Below are positions 1-6,756 of a stretch of DNA of 15,265 nt, in pieces. The DNA is from JAUIAI01 sp049680625 (lineage in GTDB: Bacteria > Pseudomonadota > Gammaproteobacteria > Burkholderiales > Burkholderiaceae_E), in NCBI GenBank assembly GCA_049680625.1, contig JBAUID010000248.1, positions 1-15,265 of the forward strand. The letters run 5' to 3'. Below the pieces are notes generated by a model. It was not told where the DNA came from. It worked only from the letters and a program-made list of their open reading frames with translations, and did no database searches. How positions within the stretch are numbered: position 1 is the first letter of the stretch; every line of letters starts with the position of its first letter. The translations under genes and the position numbers were made by a program.

Positions 1-2217
1 GGTGTAGCCACGGCGACAATTAACCTCGCGACCGAACGGGCCCATGTCACGGGCAGCGCGGAACTTGCGTCATTGATTGATGCGGTCGCGCAGACAGGCT
101 ATGAAGCAAAGCTCCTTGACCGGAGCGGGGATGAACACGCCGAAACGGCCGCCCGCAAAGATGCAGAGGAAGCCGCGCTCAAACGCGATGTAACCTTGGC
201 GGCGGCGCTGACGCTGCCCGTTTTCATTCTCGAGATGGGCACGCACGTCATACCGGGCATGCATGAGCTGATCGCGAGCACGATCGGCATGCAGGCGAAC
301 TGGTATCTTCAGTTCGGCCTCACGCTTTTGGTCCTCAGCGTACCGGGTATTCGGTTTTACACTCACGGCTTTCCCGCTCTGCTACGCGGCGCGCCGGACA
401 TGAACAGCCTTGTCGCTGTCGGCACATCCGCTGCGTTTCTTTATTCGGTCGTAGCAACCTTTGCCCCATCGTGGTTGCCCGCTGGGACCGTGAATGTCTA
501 TTTCGAGGCTGCCGCCGTCATTGTCGTACTGATCCTGCTTGGCCGCTATCTCGAAGCGCGCGCAAAGGGTCGTACGTCGGAGGCGATCAAACGCCTTGTC
601 AGGCTTCAGCCAAAGATGGCGCGCGTGCGCCGCGACGGCCAGACCGTTGAGATCGATGTCGCCGACGTCGCCCCGGGAGATATTGTGGAGGTACGGCCCG
701 GTGCGCGCGTGCCGGTCGACGGCGCAGTGATCGAGGGCAAGAGCTATGTTGACGAATCGATGATCACCGGTGAGCCGATTCCTGTTGCCAAGTCGACAGG
801 GTCCGAAGTGGTCGGTGGCACGGTTAACCAAACCGGAGCGCTGGCGTTTGAAGCAACGGCCGTCGGTACCGACACGATGCTCGCTCAGATCATCCGCATG
901 GTCGAAGAAGCACAAGGTTCGAAGCTGCCGATTCAGGCGATTGTCGATCGGGTGACGATGTGGTTTGTGCCCGCTGTGATGTTGATTGCCATGGTGACTT
1001 TCATCATCTGGTTGATCTGGGGGCCTGAACCGGCGCTCACCTTCGGTCTCGTCAACGCCGTGGCGGTGCTGATCATTGCATGCCCCTGCGCAATGGGTCT
1101 CGCCACGCCGACCTCGATAATGGTGGGCACCGGACGCGCCGCCGAGATGGGTGTGCTCTTTCGCAGGGGTGAGGCATTGCAGCTCCTGAAAGAGGCAAAG
1201 GTCGTTGCCTTCGACAAGACTGGCACTCTCACGGAGGGCAAGCCTGCGCTAACCAATCTCGAGCTGGCAGAGGGCTTCGATCGGAAAGACGTTCTTGCCA
1301 AGATTGCCGCCGTCGAGGTCCAGTCTGAACATCCCATCGCACGGGCCATCGTCGAAGCGGCACAAGCCGAAGGGCTCAGTCTGCCGGCAGTGACGGGGTT
1401 TGACTCCGTGACAGGCTACGGTGTTCAAGCCCAGGTCCAAGGTACGCGTGTCGAGATCGGGGCAGACCGTTTCATGGCCAAGCTTAATCTCGATACGGCT
1501 GTGTTCACCGACACCGCCGACCGGCTGGGTGATGAAGGCAAGACTCCGCTGTACGTAGCCATCGACGGAAAGCTTGCCGCCACTGTGGCGGTCGCCGATC
1601 CGATTAAGCAGACGACACCTGAGGCGATCAAAGCGCTCCACGAGCTGGGGCTGAAGATCGCGATGATCACGGGCGACAACAACCGCACGGCACAGGCCAT
1701 CGCACGACGTCTCGGTATCGATGAAGTTGTCGCCGAAGTACTGCCCGACGGCAAAGTAGATGCAGTCAAGCGATTGAAGGCCCAGTATGGTCGAATTGCT
1801 TTCGTAGGCGACGGTATCAACGATGCGCCCGCGCTTGCCGAGGCCGATGTCGGGCTAGCCATCGGTACCGGCACCGATGTTGCCATCGAAGCCGCTGACG
1901 TCGTGTTGATGTCCGGCAGCCTGAAGGGTGTCCCTAACGCGATCGCGATCAGCCAGGCAACGATCCGCAACATCAGGCAGAATCTGTTCTGGGCCTTCGC
2001 CTACAACACGGCCCTAATCCCTTTGGCGGCTGGCGCGCTCTATCCCGCTTTTGGCCTGTTGCTTTCTCCGATCTTCGCCGCCGGTGCCATGGCGCTCTCC
2101 AGTGTGTTCGTCCTTGGCAATGCGCTGCGGTTGCGTCAGTTCAAGGCGCCGATAAATGGCCACGAGGCACCCGCAAGTGCCGGTGTGCCACAGCCGGACC
2201 TCGTCCCTGTGAAATAA
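1..2217 (+). CDS. copA: Cu+-exporting P1B-type ATPase CopA (5' end outside window)
   Basis: This is an inner-membrane ATPase that pumps Cu+ from the cytoplasm to the periplasm. The reading frame is open from base 1, and its first residues look like the end of an HMA metal-binding domain (NLATERA, AVAQTGYEA), so the CxxC of that domain and the true start lie upstream; the Met codon at 73 is internal. In the 738 visible residues, the actuator TGEP is at 256-259, the TM6 metal site CPC at 361-363, the phosphorylation site DKTGT at 405-409, the HP motif at 444-445, TGDN at 557-560 and GDGINDAP at 603-610. TM7 carries YN (668-669) and TM8 carries MxxSS (697-701), the P1B-1 signature for monovalent Cu/Ag. 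No key residue is missing in the visible part. A 52-aa ORF and a cueR fragment follow on the same strand, the usual company of copA. Confidence 0.96.
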   Translation, partial: GVATATINLATERAHVTGSAELASLIDAVAQTGYEAKLLDRSGDEHAETAARKDAEEAALKRDVTLAAALTLPVFILEMGTHVIPGMHELIASTIGMQANWYLQFGLTLLVLSVPGIRFYTHGFPALLRGAPDMNSLVAVGTSAAFLYSVVATFAPSWLPAGTVNVYFEAAAVIVVLILLGRYLEARAKGRTSEAIKRLVRLQPKMARVRRDGQTVEIDVADVAPGDIVEVRPGARVPVDGAVIEGKSYVDESMITGEPIPVAKSTGSEVVGGTVNQTGALAFEATAVGTDTMLAQIIRMVEEAQGSKLPIQAIVDRVTMWFVPAVMLIAMVTFIIWLIWGPEPALTFGLVNAVAVLIIACPCAMGLATPTSIMVGTGRAAEMGVLFRRGEALQLLKEAKVVAFDKTGTLTEGKPALTNLELAEGFDRKDVLAKIAAVEVQSEHPIARAIVEAAQAEGLSLPAVTGFDSVTGYGVQAQVQGTRVEIGADRFMAKLNLDTAVFTDTADRLGDEGKTPLYVAIDGKLAATVAVADPIKQTTPEAIKALHELGLKIAMITGDNNRTAQAIARRLGIDEVVAEVLPDGKVDAVKRLKAQYGRIAFVGDGINDAPALAEADVGLAIGTGTDVAIEAADVVLMSGSLKGVPNAIAISQATIRNIRQNLFWAFAYNTALIPLAAGALYPAFGLLLSPIFAAGAMALSSVFVLGNALRLRQFKAPINGHEAPASAGVPQPDLVPVK

Positions 2218-2262
2218 CTTCTCAAGGTGACGAGGCTCTGGGCTATTGGCAGCCTGGAGACG

Positions 2263-2272
2263 ATGTATACAT
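2263..2272. promoter_or_regulatory. 10-bp perfect palindrome in the copA-orf52 gap
   Basis: ATGTATACAT is a perfect palindrome that ends three bases before the strong ribosome binding site of the 52-aa ORF. It contains a -10-like TATACA (2266-2271), and a -35-like TTGGCA lies at 2246-2251. The 14-base spacing is too short for an ordinary sigma-70 promoter. It also does not resemble the long-spacer dyad of a MerR-family promoter. It could be an operator or chance. Confidence 0.25.
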
Positions 2273-2287
2273 AGAAGGAGGACAATC

Positions 2288-2446
2288 ATGGTCTTTGAAA
2301 CAGATGCAGACACAGTTACCCATTTACCGATCCATCCGACGCGAACCTGTCCGAGACACCACGCCCAAAACGCATCGCTCGATCGCGACGGCATCGACTT
2401 TACCAAGGCGATCCGATTTTTCTTGTCGTCACAGCGTAAGCACTGA
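2288..2446 (+). CDS. Small protein of unknown function (52 aa) between copA and cueR
   Basis: I do not recognise this protein. It starts at ATG 2288, six bases after an AAGGAGGAC ribosome binding site, which is among the strongest in the window and is the main evidence that it is a real gene. It is soluble, with no signal peptide or membrane segment. The middle holds a CPRHH motif (one Cys, two adjacent His) with several other His residues, which could bind metal. The C-terminal part (DFTKAIRFFLSSQRKH) looks amphipathic and basic. It lies 70 bases after copA and 21 bases before the cueR start, so copA, this ORF and cueR probably form one unit. It has no HMA-type CxxC, so it is not a CopZ chaperone. 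It could also be the tail of a decayed larger gene, although the ribosome binding site argues against that. Confidence 0.55.
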   Translation: MVFETDADTVTHLPIHPTRTCPRHHAQNASLDRDGIDFTKAIRFFLSSQRKH

Positions 2447-2467
2447 CGCGTTACAAAGGAGGCATGG

Positions 2468-2641
2468 ATGAACATTGGAGAAGCGGCGGCCGCCTCGGGC
2501 GTATCGGCCAAGATGATCCGCTATTACGAACAAAGCGGTCTAATCCCGCCCGCCGCCCGGGCGGAGTCGGGCTATCGAACGTATTCGGCGCGAGACGTGC
2601 ACATGCTACGTTTCGTGCGCCGATCACGCGACCTGGGATGA
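2468..2641 (+). pseudogene. cueR: CueR-type copper regulator, truncated after the winged-HTH domain by an insertion sequence
   Basis: The 57 codons before the stop encode the N-terminal DNA-binding domain of a MerR-family copper sensor: MNIGEAAAASGVSAKMIRYY, then ESGYRTYS and RFVRRSRDLG, very close to CueR. The start at 2468 is chosen because AAAGGAGG (2455-2462) sits five bases before it; the ATG at 2464 is in another frame and too close. The TGA stop (2639-2641) is made by the junction with the ISKra4 element. The family is normally about 130-150 aa, so the dimerisation helix and the C-x7-C Cu+-binding loop are gone. The fragment should not sense copper. It might still bind DNA weakly, but without the dimer helix this is unlikely. 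The sequence on the far side of the IS does not resume CueR convincingly. Confidence 0.88.
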
Positions 2642-2662
2642 GAGCGCGCAAAACCGTGGGCG
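2640..2662 (+). repeat. Left terminal inverted repeat of the ISKra4-family element
   Basis: This repeat begins GAGAGCGCGCAAAACCGTGG. It is identical to the opposite end for the first 14 bases and at about 20 of 23 positions overall. Its first two bases complete the TGA stop of the truncated cueR. Confidence 0.88.
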
Positions 2663-2688
2663 TTTGAGTTGGCGCGATGTCATCATCA

Positions 2689-4086
2689 TTAAGCGGCCTG
2701 CTTCCATTCATCGAACTGATACGCGTGAGGAGGGAATCCGAATGTTGTCGGCGTCAATTCGCCGTTCAGCTCCGCAGCCCTGACTTGCGCCATCGCGTGT
2801 GCGCCGTTCTCTGACCAACGCATCTGCTTTTTCTTGGCCATACGATGGCTGACCACTTGGTTGACGGCTGACTCTGCGATGGCACTGCTAATCGGCAAAC
2901 CCCTTCGATGTCGAGCACTATAGTTTGCCAGGTACTGACCATTGCCTCCGACATAGGATCTGGCCTTGTCGACATTCCACCATAGAGTTGAGAATTCTTG
3001 CCCAGGCCATCGTTCCAATTCGTTTAGAACGGTTTTGAGCCGCTTAATCGCCTGCCGCCCCTTGCCGTGCCAGACAAGCCATTTGGCGCTCGTTATCTGC
3101 GCGCTGATCGAGTCCCAATCCGGCCCCTCTTGCTGTCGGGACCCAACGACTGATTGCTCGGCAGCCCGAAACTTCATCGCCAAATGGAACCAGTCCAACA
3201 CCTGACCTCGCGCCAAGCGGCTACCGCGGATTGCCGTCGCAAATTCATTGGCCCCATCACATATAACAGTAACTCGCTCGTCCCAACGAACACCGCACCT
3301 GCCGAGGAACTGGTCGAGTCTGTCCGCTCGTGAGTGGATCCGCCTCCCGACAAAGGCGTAAACGCGATTGCTACCGTCATTGAGCGTAGCGCGACCGGCC
3401 GTGATATGGACATGTCGCCCATATCCTGGTGTTGGCCGAGCGTGCCGAACCCAGACAGAGTCGACACTAATCGTGCTCACTCGGCCTGACTCCTTCGGGT
3501 TGTGCGTATCGTCAACCAGTGACAGCCTGTCGATATCTTGCTCAATTCGGGCCTCGATTTGGCGGCCCGCCGACTTAATGCGGTTTCGGCTGCCACTGGC
3601 GGAAATACAGTCGTCTACTGGCAGGACTTGCCTCAACAATGCGGTACTAGCGGCGTAGGGCAGGTACGCCGCCCATCTGGTTTGCAAATAAGCCAGCTCC
3701 GGCGTTACTCTTTTGGTCAATGCTCGGGACAACGGACTGACTGTTCGAGATTCCCATTGACCTACCTGATCGCAATCGCATGCCCAGAAACGTGGACTGT
3801 TCAGTTGGGCTTTGCCGAAGACGGTTCGCATAACAATGTTGCGTGAATCTTTGCGCCGAAGCGGAACTTGGCAAAACCGGCAGACTCGTTCATGATCAAT
3901 CCACGATGCGGCCTGAATCTTCATCAATGCGACTTGTGTCGCGGCGAGCAGTTGCTTACTCTCGGCCAGGGATAATCCCAGCTGTTCAATGTCGTCGTTC
4001 TGCCGGGCGATGGAGCCGAGGGGGATTACGACGCCCTGAGCATCCTCATCGGCGCCTACCAGGCGCGCTTCGATGATCATTTGCAT
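2689..4086 (-). CDS. ISKra4-family transposase
   Basis: This 465-aa DDE-type transposase catalyses excision and integration of the surrounding element. The N-terminal third has paired cysteines (C69/C72 and C103/C105), consistent with a zinc-binding region. Likely catalytic acids are D209 in SVDSVWVRH, D277 in VICDGANEF and E405 in SSAIAESAVNQVV. The block around VNQVVSHRMAKKKQMRW (408-424) is the feature I used to assign ISKra4. The length is normal and there is no frameshift. A GGAG motif eight bases before the start codon can pair with the CTCC next to the start in a short hairpin, which may keep translation low. The gene is encoded against all its neighbours. Confidence 0.9.
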   Translation of the reverse strand: MQMIIEARLVGADEDAQGVVIPLGSIARQNDDIEQLGLSLAESKQLLAATQVALMKIQAASWIDHERVCRFCQVPLRRKDSRNIVMRTVFGKAQLNSPRFWACDCDQVGQWESRTVSPLSRALTKRVTPELAYLQTRWAAYLPYAASTALLRQVLPVDDCISASGSRNRIKSAGRQIEARIEQDIDRLSLVDDTHNPKESGRVSTISVDSVWVRHARPTPGYGRHVHITAGRATLNDGSNRVYAFVGRRIHSRADRLDQFLGRCGVRWDERVTVICDGANEFATAIRGSRLARGQVLDWFHLAMKFRAAEQSVVGSRQQEGPDWDSISAQITSAKWLVWHGKGRQAIKRLKTVLNELERWPGQEFSTLWWNVDKARSYVGGNGQYLANYSARHRRGLPISSAIAESAVNQVVSHRMAKKKQMRWSENGAHAMAQVRAAELNGELTPTTFGFPPHAYQFDEWKQAA

Positions 4087-4147
4087 GGAGATGTCTCCTA
4101 ACCTAATCTAAATCGCTAAGGTAACTAGCTCATACAAAATCCGCTAC

Positions 4148-4170
4148 CTCCCACACTTTTGCGCGCTCTC
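4148..4170 (-). repeat. Right terminal inverted repeat of the ISKra4-family element
   Basis: The minus strand reads GAGAGCGCGCAAAAGTGTGG, matching the left end with two adjacent mismatches in the first 21 bases. The adjoining 61 bases up to the transposase start hold no other gene and presumably carry its promoter. Confidence 0.88.
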
Positions 4171-4258
4171 GATCGCGCTTGAACAAAGGATCGGATCTGT
4201 AAGAATCCCTTTTGGCAAAGCTGCTGAAACCTGCCTCGAGGCTTGCGGGTTGCGGGTT

Positions 4259-4286
4259 TTGACTCATCAGAGAACAAAGTCATAAA
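4259..4286 (+). promoter_or_regulatory. Candidate promoter of the czc cluster
   Basis: TTGACT (4259-4264), a 16-base gap and CATAAA (4281-4286) fit a sigma-70 promoter (5/6 and 4/6 matches) and lie about 50 bases before the czcI start. The region is AT-rich against its surroundings. It lies just outside the ISKra4 right end, so promoter and IS are neighbours. A second weak possibility, TGCTAACAT at 4322-4330, would give an almost leaderless czcI transcript. Confidence 0.4.
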
Positions 4287-4336
4287 AAAACAACACCATT
4301 ATTACGCGCCGTTTTTCAGTCTGCTAACATCGCCCA

Positions 4337-4687
4337 ATGCGTCACAGCCTCGCCATCCTCCTTCTAACTTTATTGCCGCTCCAGTTCAGCTGGTCCGCGG
4401 TCATAACTTATTGTGCACACGAAGTTGAGGTAGGGGCACAGCAGCACTTTGGCCACCACGAACATGTGGAAACGAGCGCTGACATCGATCGTGAGTTGGA
4501 GTCGGATGGTGAGTCGACTGGGTTATCCCTCGACTGTGGCCATGGCAATTGTTGCAATGTTGCTTCTGCAACAAATACCCACTCTGAAGTCGCGATCGCC
4601 TCCCGGCCCTATGAATTGAGCCCTAGCAAAGTACGCACTGTCGTACCAGACCCTCCGTATCGCCCACAGTGGTTCAGCTTCGCCTGA
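4337..4687 (+). CDS. czcI: CzcI-like exported protein, first gene of the czc cluster
   Basis: This is a 116-aa exported protein. Residues 1-21 are a signal peptide with the LLPLQFSW block that is typical of CzcI proteins. YCAHE (25-29) and HFGHHEHV (37-44) follow, matching the CzcI pattern of a Cys and a His cluster just after the signal peptide. A second Cys/His cluster, CGHGNCC (67-73), lies in the middle. CzcI proteins precede czcC-B-A in known zinc/cobalt/cadmium clusters and are thought to influence expression or metal handling in the periplasm; the exact role is not settled. No clear Shine-Dalgarno sequence precedes the ATG. The gene ends at the first arm of an inverted repeat that separates it from czcC. 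Confidence 0.82.
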   Translation: MRHSLAILLLTLLPLQFSWSAVITYCAHEVEVGAQQHFGHHEHVETSADIDRELESDGESTGLSLDCGHGNCCNVASATNTHSEVAIASRPYELSPSKVRTVVPDPPYRPQWFSFA

Positions 4688-4823
4688 TCGGCGAGGCGGG
4701 TCACTTCTATCGCTTAAAGCCCCTTTGCGCTTGACCGAACACCGCTGACATAGACGTCTGCGGCGCTCGGTCAGGTCCAAAGCGAGCCATCGATCGCCTC
4801 GCCGATCTCCCGTGATTTTTTTT
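4686..4823 (+). promoter_or_regulatory. Structured czcI-czcC intergenic region: inverted repeats and T-run (possible attenuator)
   Basis: A 13-bp perfect inverted repeat joins GATCGGCGAGGCG (4686-4698) and CGCCTCGCCGATC (4795-4807). Nested inside are TGACCGA/TCGGTCA (4732-4738 and 4767-4773) and CCGC/GCGG (4742-4745 and 4760-4763). The distal arm can instead form a local five-pair stem (4792-4796 with 4803-4807). Eight T residues follow at 4816-4823, eight bases after the stem. The first arm overlaps the czcI TGA stop (4685-4687). The layout resembles an attenuator or an RNA processing site, but the T-run is not directly attached to the stem, so this is not a canonical terminator. Confidence 0.45.
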
Positions 4824-4840
4824 CAACACTGGAGTATCGG

Positions 4841-6124
4841 ATGCCCCGACGAATACCTTTTACCTACCACAGCTTCCAAACAGTCACTGGCTTTACGCTC
4901 GTGATCATAATGAGCGCTGCCGCTTTGACCGTGCATGCCCAGACGGCCGTAAGCCGCGAACCGGTGACTATGCGTCAAGTTTTTGAGGCTGCATGGTCAC
5001 GTCAACCTGAGGCAGCAGCGCTGTCCGAGCGGCGCGAGGCCGCCCGAGCGCAGCAACTAGCGGCGAAATCCTGGACGCCGGAACCTATTGCCGCCGAACT
5101 AGCCGCCACGACGGATCGCCTGAACCGTAATCTGGGCACTCGTGAGTACGAAGTGGGTATTTCTATTCCTTTGTGGTTGCCCGGCGAGCGAAGACTCAGT
5201 CAAGCACAGGCTGATAGCGAGGGGCGTGTCATTGATAGCCAGACTAAGGCTGCCCAGTTGAAAGTCGCTGCCGCAGTCCGCGAAGCTTGGTGGAATCTGC
5301 AACGTGCCCGCGCGGAACTCGACACAGTCCTCGGTCTGCTCGATAACGCCAATCGTCTCGCTGCCGATGTGAATAATCGTTTTAAAGCTGGGGATCTCGC
5401 TCAAGGCGATCTTTACCAAGCCGATGGCGCCGTTGCCGCTGCCGAATCGGCAGTCGCTCAGGCTCAGGCCGATGCGATCGGGGCTGGGCAGAACCTTCGC
5501 ATGCTTGCAGCGGTTCCTGCCCTGAACTTAAACAGCGACCGTGTCGACTACAGCCCCGAACCTGACCCTGGTGAGGTAGTTGCTGACCCGCATATGCATG
5601 GCGAACTGTTGGCATTGTCTGACCGTGTTGCTTTGGCCAAAAGCACGGCCGCATTAACCGCAACGCAAACCCGCGCGAATCCGGAGCTGACGGTTGCTAC
5701 CACTCGCGATCGCGGCGCCTTTGGTGAGACCTGGCAGCAAACAATTATGGTTGGCGTGCGCATCCCCTTCGGCGCAGGTGCTCGCCATGAAGCGCGCGCC
5801 GCTTCGGCCCGAGCAGAGACCATCGAGCTGGATGCGCAGTTGCAGTTGGAATGGGCACGATTGAAGGGCTTACGCGAATCAGCCAAAGCTCGAATCAATG
5901 CGACCCGCGTGCAACTTGAAGCGTCTGACCGCCGCGCGCGACTCGCGCGCGAATCACGTGGCTTCTTCGAAAAATCGTTCCTCGCGGGCGAGACCGATTT
6001 GCCGACACGTCTTCGCATCGAGGCCGAGGCGGCTGATGCCGAGCGGCAGGCGGCAAGTGCCCGAATCGAGCACGCCGCAGCCATCTCCCAGTGGCGCCAA
6101 TCACTCGGATTACTGCCGCAATAA
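4841..6124 (+). CDS. czcC: CzcC-like outer-membrane factor of the RND efflux system
   Basis: This is a 427-aa TolC-type outer-membrane protein that forms the exit channel for metal delivered by CzcA and CzcB. The first 35 or so residues are a signal peptide with a long polar start and a hydrophobic core ending at VHAQ. Two OEP repeats follow, rich in Ala, Arg and Glu heptads (for example residues 60-75, 140-170 and 320-360), giving the helical barrel. Conserved-looking blocks include GISIPLWLPGERR and VGVRIPFGAGARHEARAA, the strand-turn segments that start each repeat. The length is typical. A GGAG ribosome binding site (4831-4834) sits six bases before ATG 4841. The gene follows czcI after a structured 153-base gap. 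I see no broken motif. Confidence 0.9.
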   Translation: MPRRIPFTYHSFQTVTGFTLVIIMSAAALTVHAQTAVSREPVTMRQVFEAAWSRQPEAAALSERREAARAQQLAAKSWTPEPIAAELAATTDRLNRNLGTREYEVGISIPLWLPGERRLSQAQADSEGRVIDSQTKAAQLKVAAAVREAWWNLQRARAELDTVLGLLDNANRLAADVNNRFKAGDLAQGDLYQADGAVAAAESAVAQAQADAIGAGQNLRMLAAVPALNLNSDRVDYSPEPDPGEVVADPHMHGELLALSDRVALAKSTAALTATQTRANPELTVATTRDRGAFGETWQQTIMVGVRIPFGAGARHEARAASARAETIELDAQLQLEWARLKGLRESAKARINATRVQLEASDRRARLARESRGFFEKSFLAGETDLPTRLRIEAEAADAERQAASARIEHAAAISQWRQSLGLLPQ

Positions 6125-6186
6125 AGCGCGCAGCAGACATGGCTCTGTATCTAACAATTACTAAATATCCTTTTGGAATACCACTC

Positions 6187-6756
6187 ATGAAACTTTTAAA
6201 TTCACTCGTGGCGCTTAGCCTCGCAACGGGCCTGCTAGTGCCCCAGTCCGTGATGGCGGCCCCTGGCCACGACCATGGCGAAACCACACCAACCGCCACT
6301 GGCACGGCGCTTCCCCGATTTTCAGCGGAGTCCGATCTTTTCGAGATTGTCGGCGTATTGAATGGAAAGCAAGTCACTTTGTACTTAGACCGGAGCGCAG
6401 ACAACAGCCCGGTAACCGAAGCGCAAATTGAACTCGAAATCGGCGGCCAGCAATATAACGCCACTAAGCAAGGTCTGGATGAGTTCGAGGTGGTATTGAA
6501 TGAGGCGCCTGAGCCCGGTGTCCTACCTATAACCGCGATGGTAATTGCGGGTGACGATTCTGATTTGCTAGCCGGTGAACTCGATATCCACGAGAGCGGC
6601 TCGCTCCACGAGCCCATCCGTGCCCACGCTTGGTGGGAGGAGTACACCAATGCGATTGCCCTAGCCGCTGTCGCGTTGGTGCTATTAGTGCTGGTGGTAT
6701 TGGTCGGTCGTCGCTTTCTCGCCTCGCGGCAGACCCGTGTTGGAGGTGCAGCATGA
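6187..6756 (+). CDS. Exported His-tagged protein with C-terminal membrane anchor, between czcC and czcB
   Basis: This 189-aa protein starts at ATG 6187, where a signal peptide begins (MKLLNSLVALSLATGLL, cleavage near VMAAP); the frame is open further upstream but without sense as a leader. The mature protein opens with PGHDHGE, a potential metal-binding tag. A beta-rich periplasmic domain follows (LFEIVGVLNGKQVTLYLDR, ELEIGGQQYNA, ITAMVIAGDDSDLLAGELDI). A single transmembrane helix lies near residues 155-176 with a positively charged cytosolic tail (GRRFLASRQTRV). From memory, related domains occur fused to the front of some CzcB adaptors, so this may be a detached adaptor module. Its stop overlaps the czcB start by ATGA, implying translational coupling. 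Its function is not known to me; periplasmic metal binding beside the pump is an inference. Confidence 0.8.
   Translation: MKLLNSLVALSLATGLLVPQSVMAAPGHDHGETTPTATGTALPRFSAESDLFEIVGVLNGKQVTLYLDRSADNSPVTEAQIELEIGGQQYNATKQGLDEFEVVLNEAPEPGVLPITAMVIAGDDSDLLAGELDIHESGSLHEPIRAHAWWEEYTNAIALAAVALVLLVLVVLVGRRFLASRQTRVGGAA

Larger units (their letters stand above)
2640..4170 (-). mobile_element. ISKra4-family insertion sequence, apparently complete (about 1.53 kb)
   Basis: The element carries one transposase gene on the minus strand and is bounded by terminal inverted repeats that begin GAGAGCGCGCAAAA at both ends. The repeats match at about 20 of 23 positions (2640-2662 against the reverse complement of 4148-4170). 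Directly outside, GAT precedes the left end (2637-2639) and GAT follows the right end (4171-4173), a possible 3-bp target duplication. Against a simple insertion, the right flank does not continue cueR, so a deletion next to the IS probably followed. The element may still be mobile, because the transposase frame and both ends look intact. Confidence 0.88.

Noticed and set aside
382..1973. Long minus-strand frames (up to 182 codons) opposite copA
   Set aside because: They are mirror frames of a GC-rich coding region, without ribosome binding sites or recognisable domains.
2246..2271. TTGGCA/TATACA as a promoter for the 52-aa ORF and cueR
   Set aside because: The spacing of 14 bases is too short for sigma-70 and far from the 19-20 bases of MerR-family promoters. 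Only the palindrome was kept, at low confidence.
4243..4428. A 61-codon plus-strand frame overlapping the start of czcI
   Set aside because: It is a shadow frame. The overlapping czcI frame has a signal peptide and the CzcI His motif; this one has neither a ribosome binding site nor a sensible composition.
5548..6650. Minus-strand frames of 178 and 251 codons opposite czcC and the anchored protein
   Set aside because: They are low-complexity Ser/Arg/Ala-rich shadows of real plus-strand genes that have clear domains and coupled starts.
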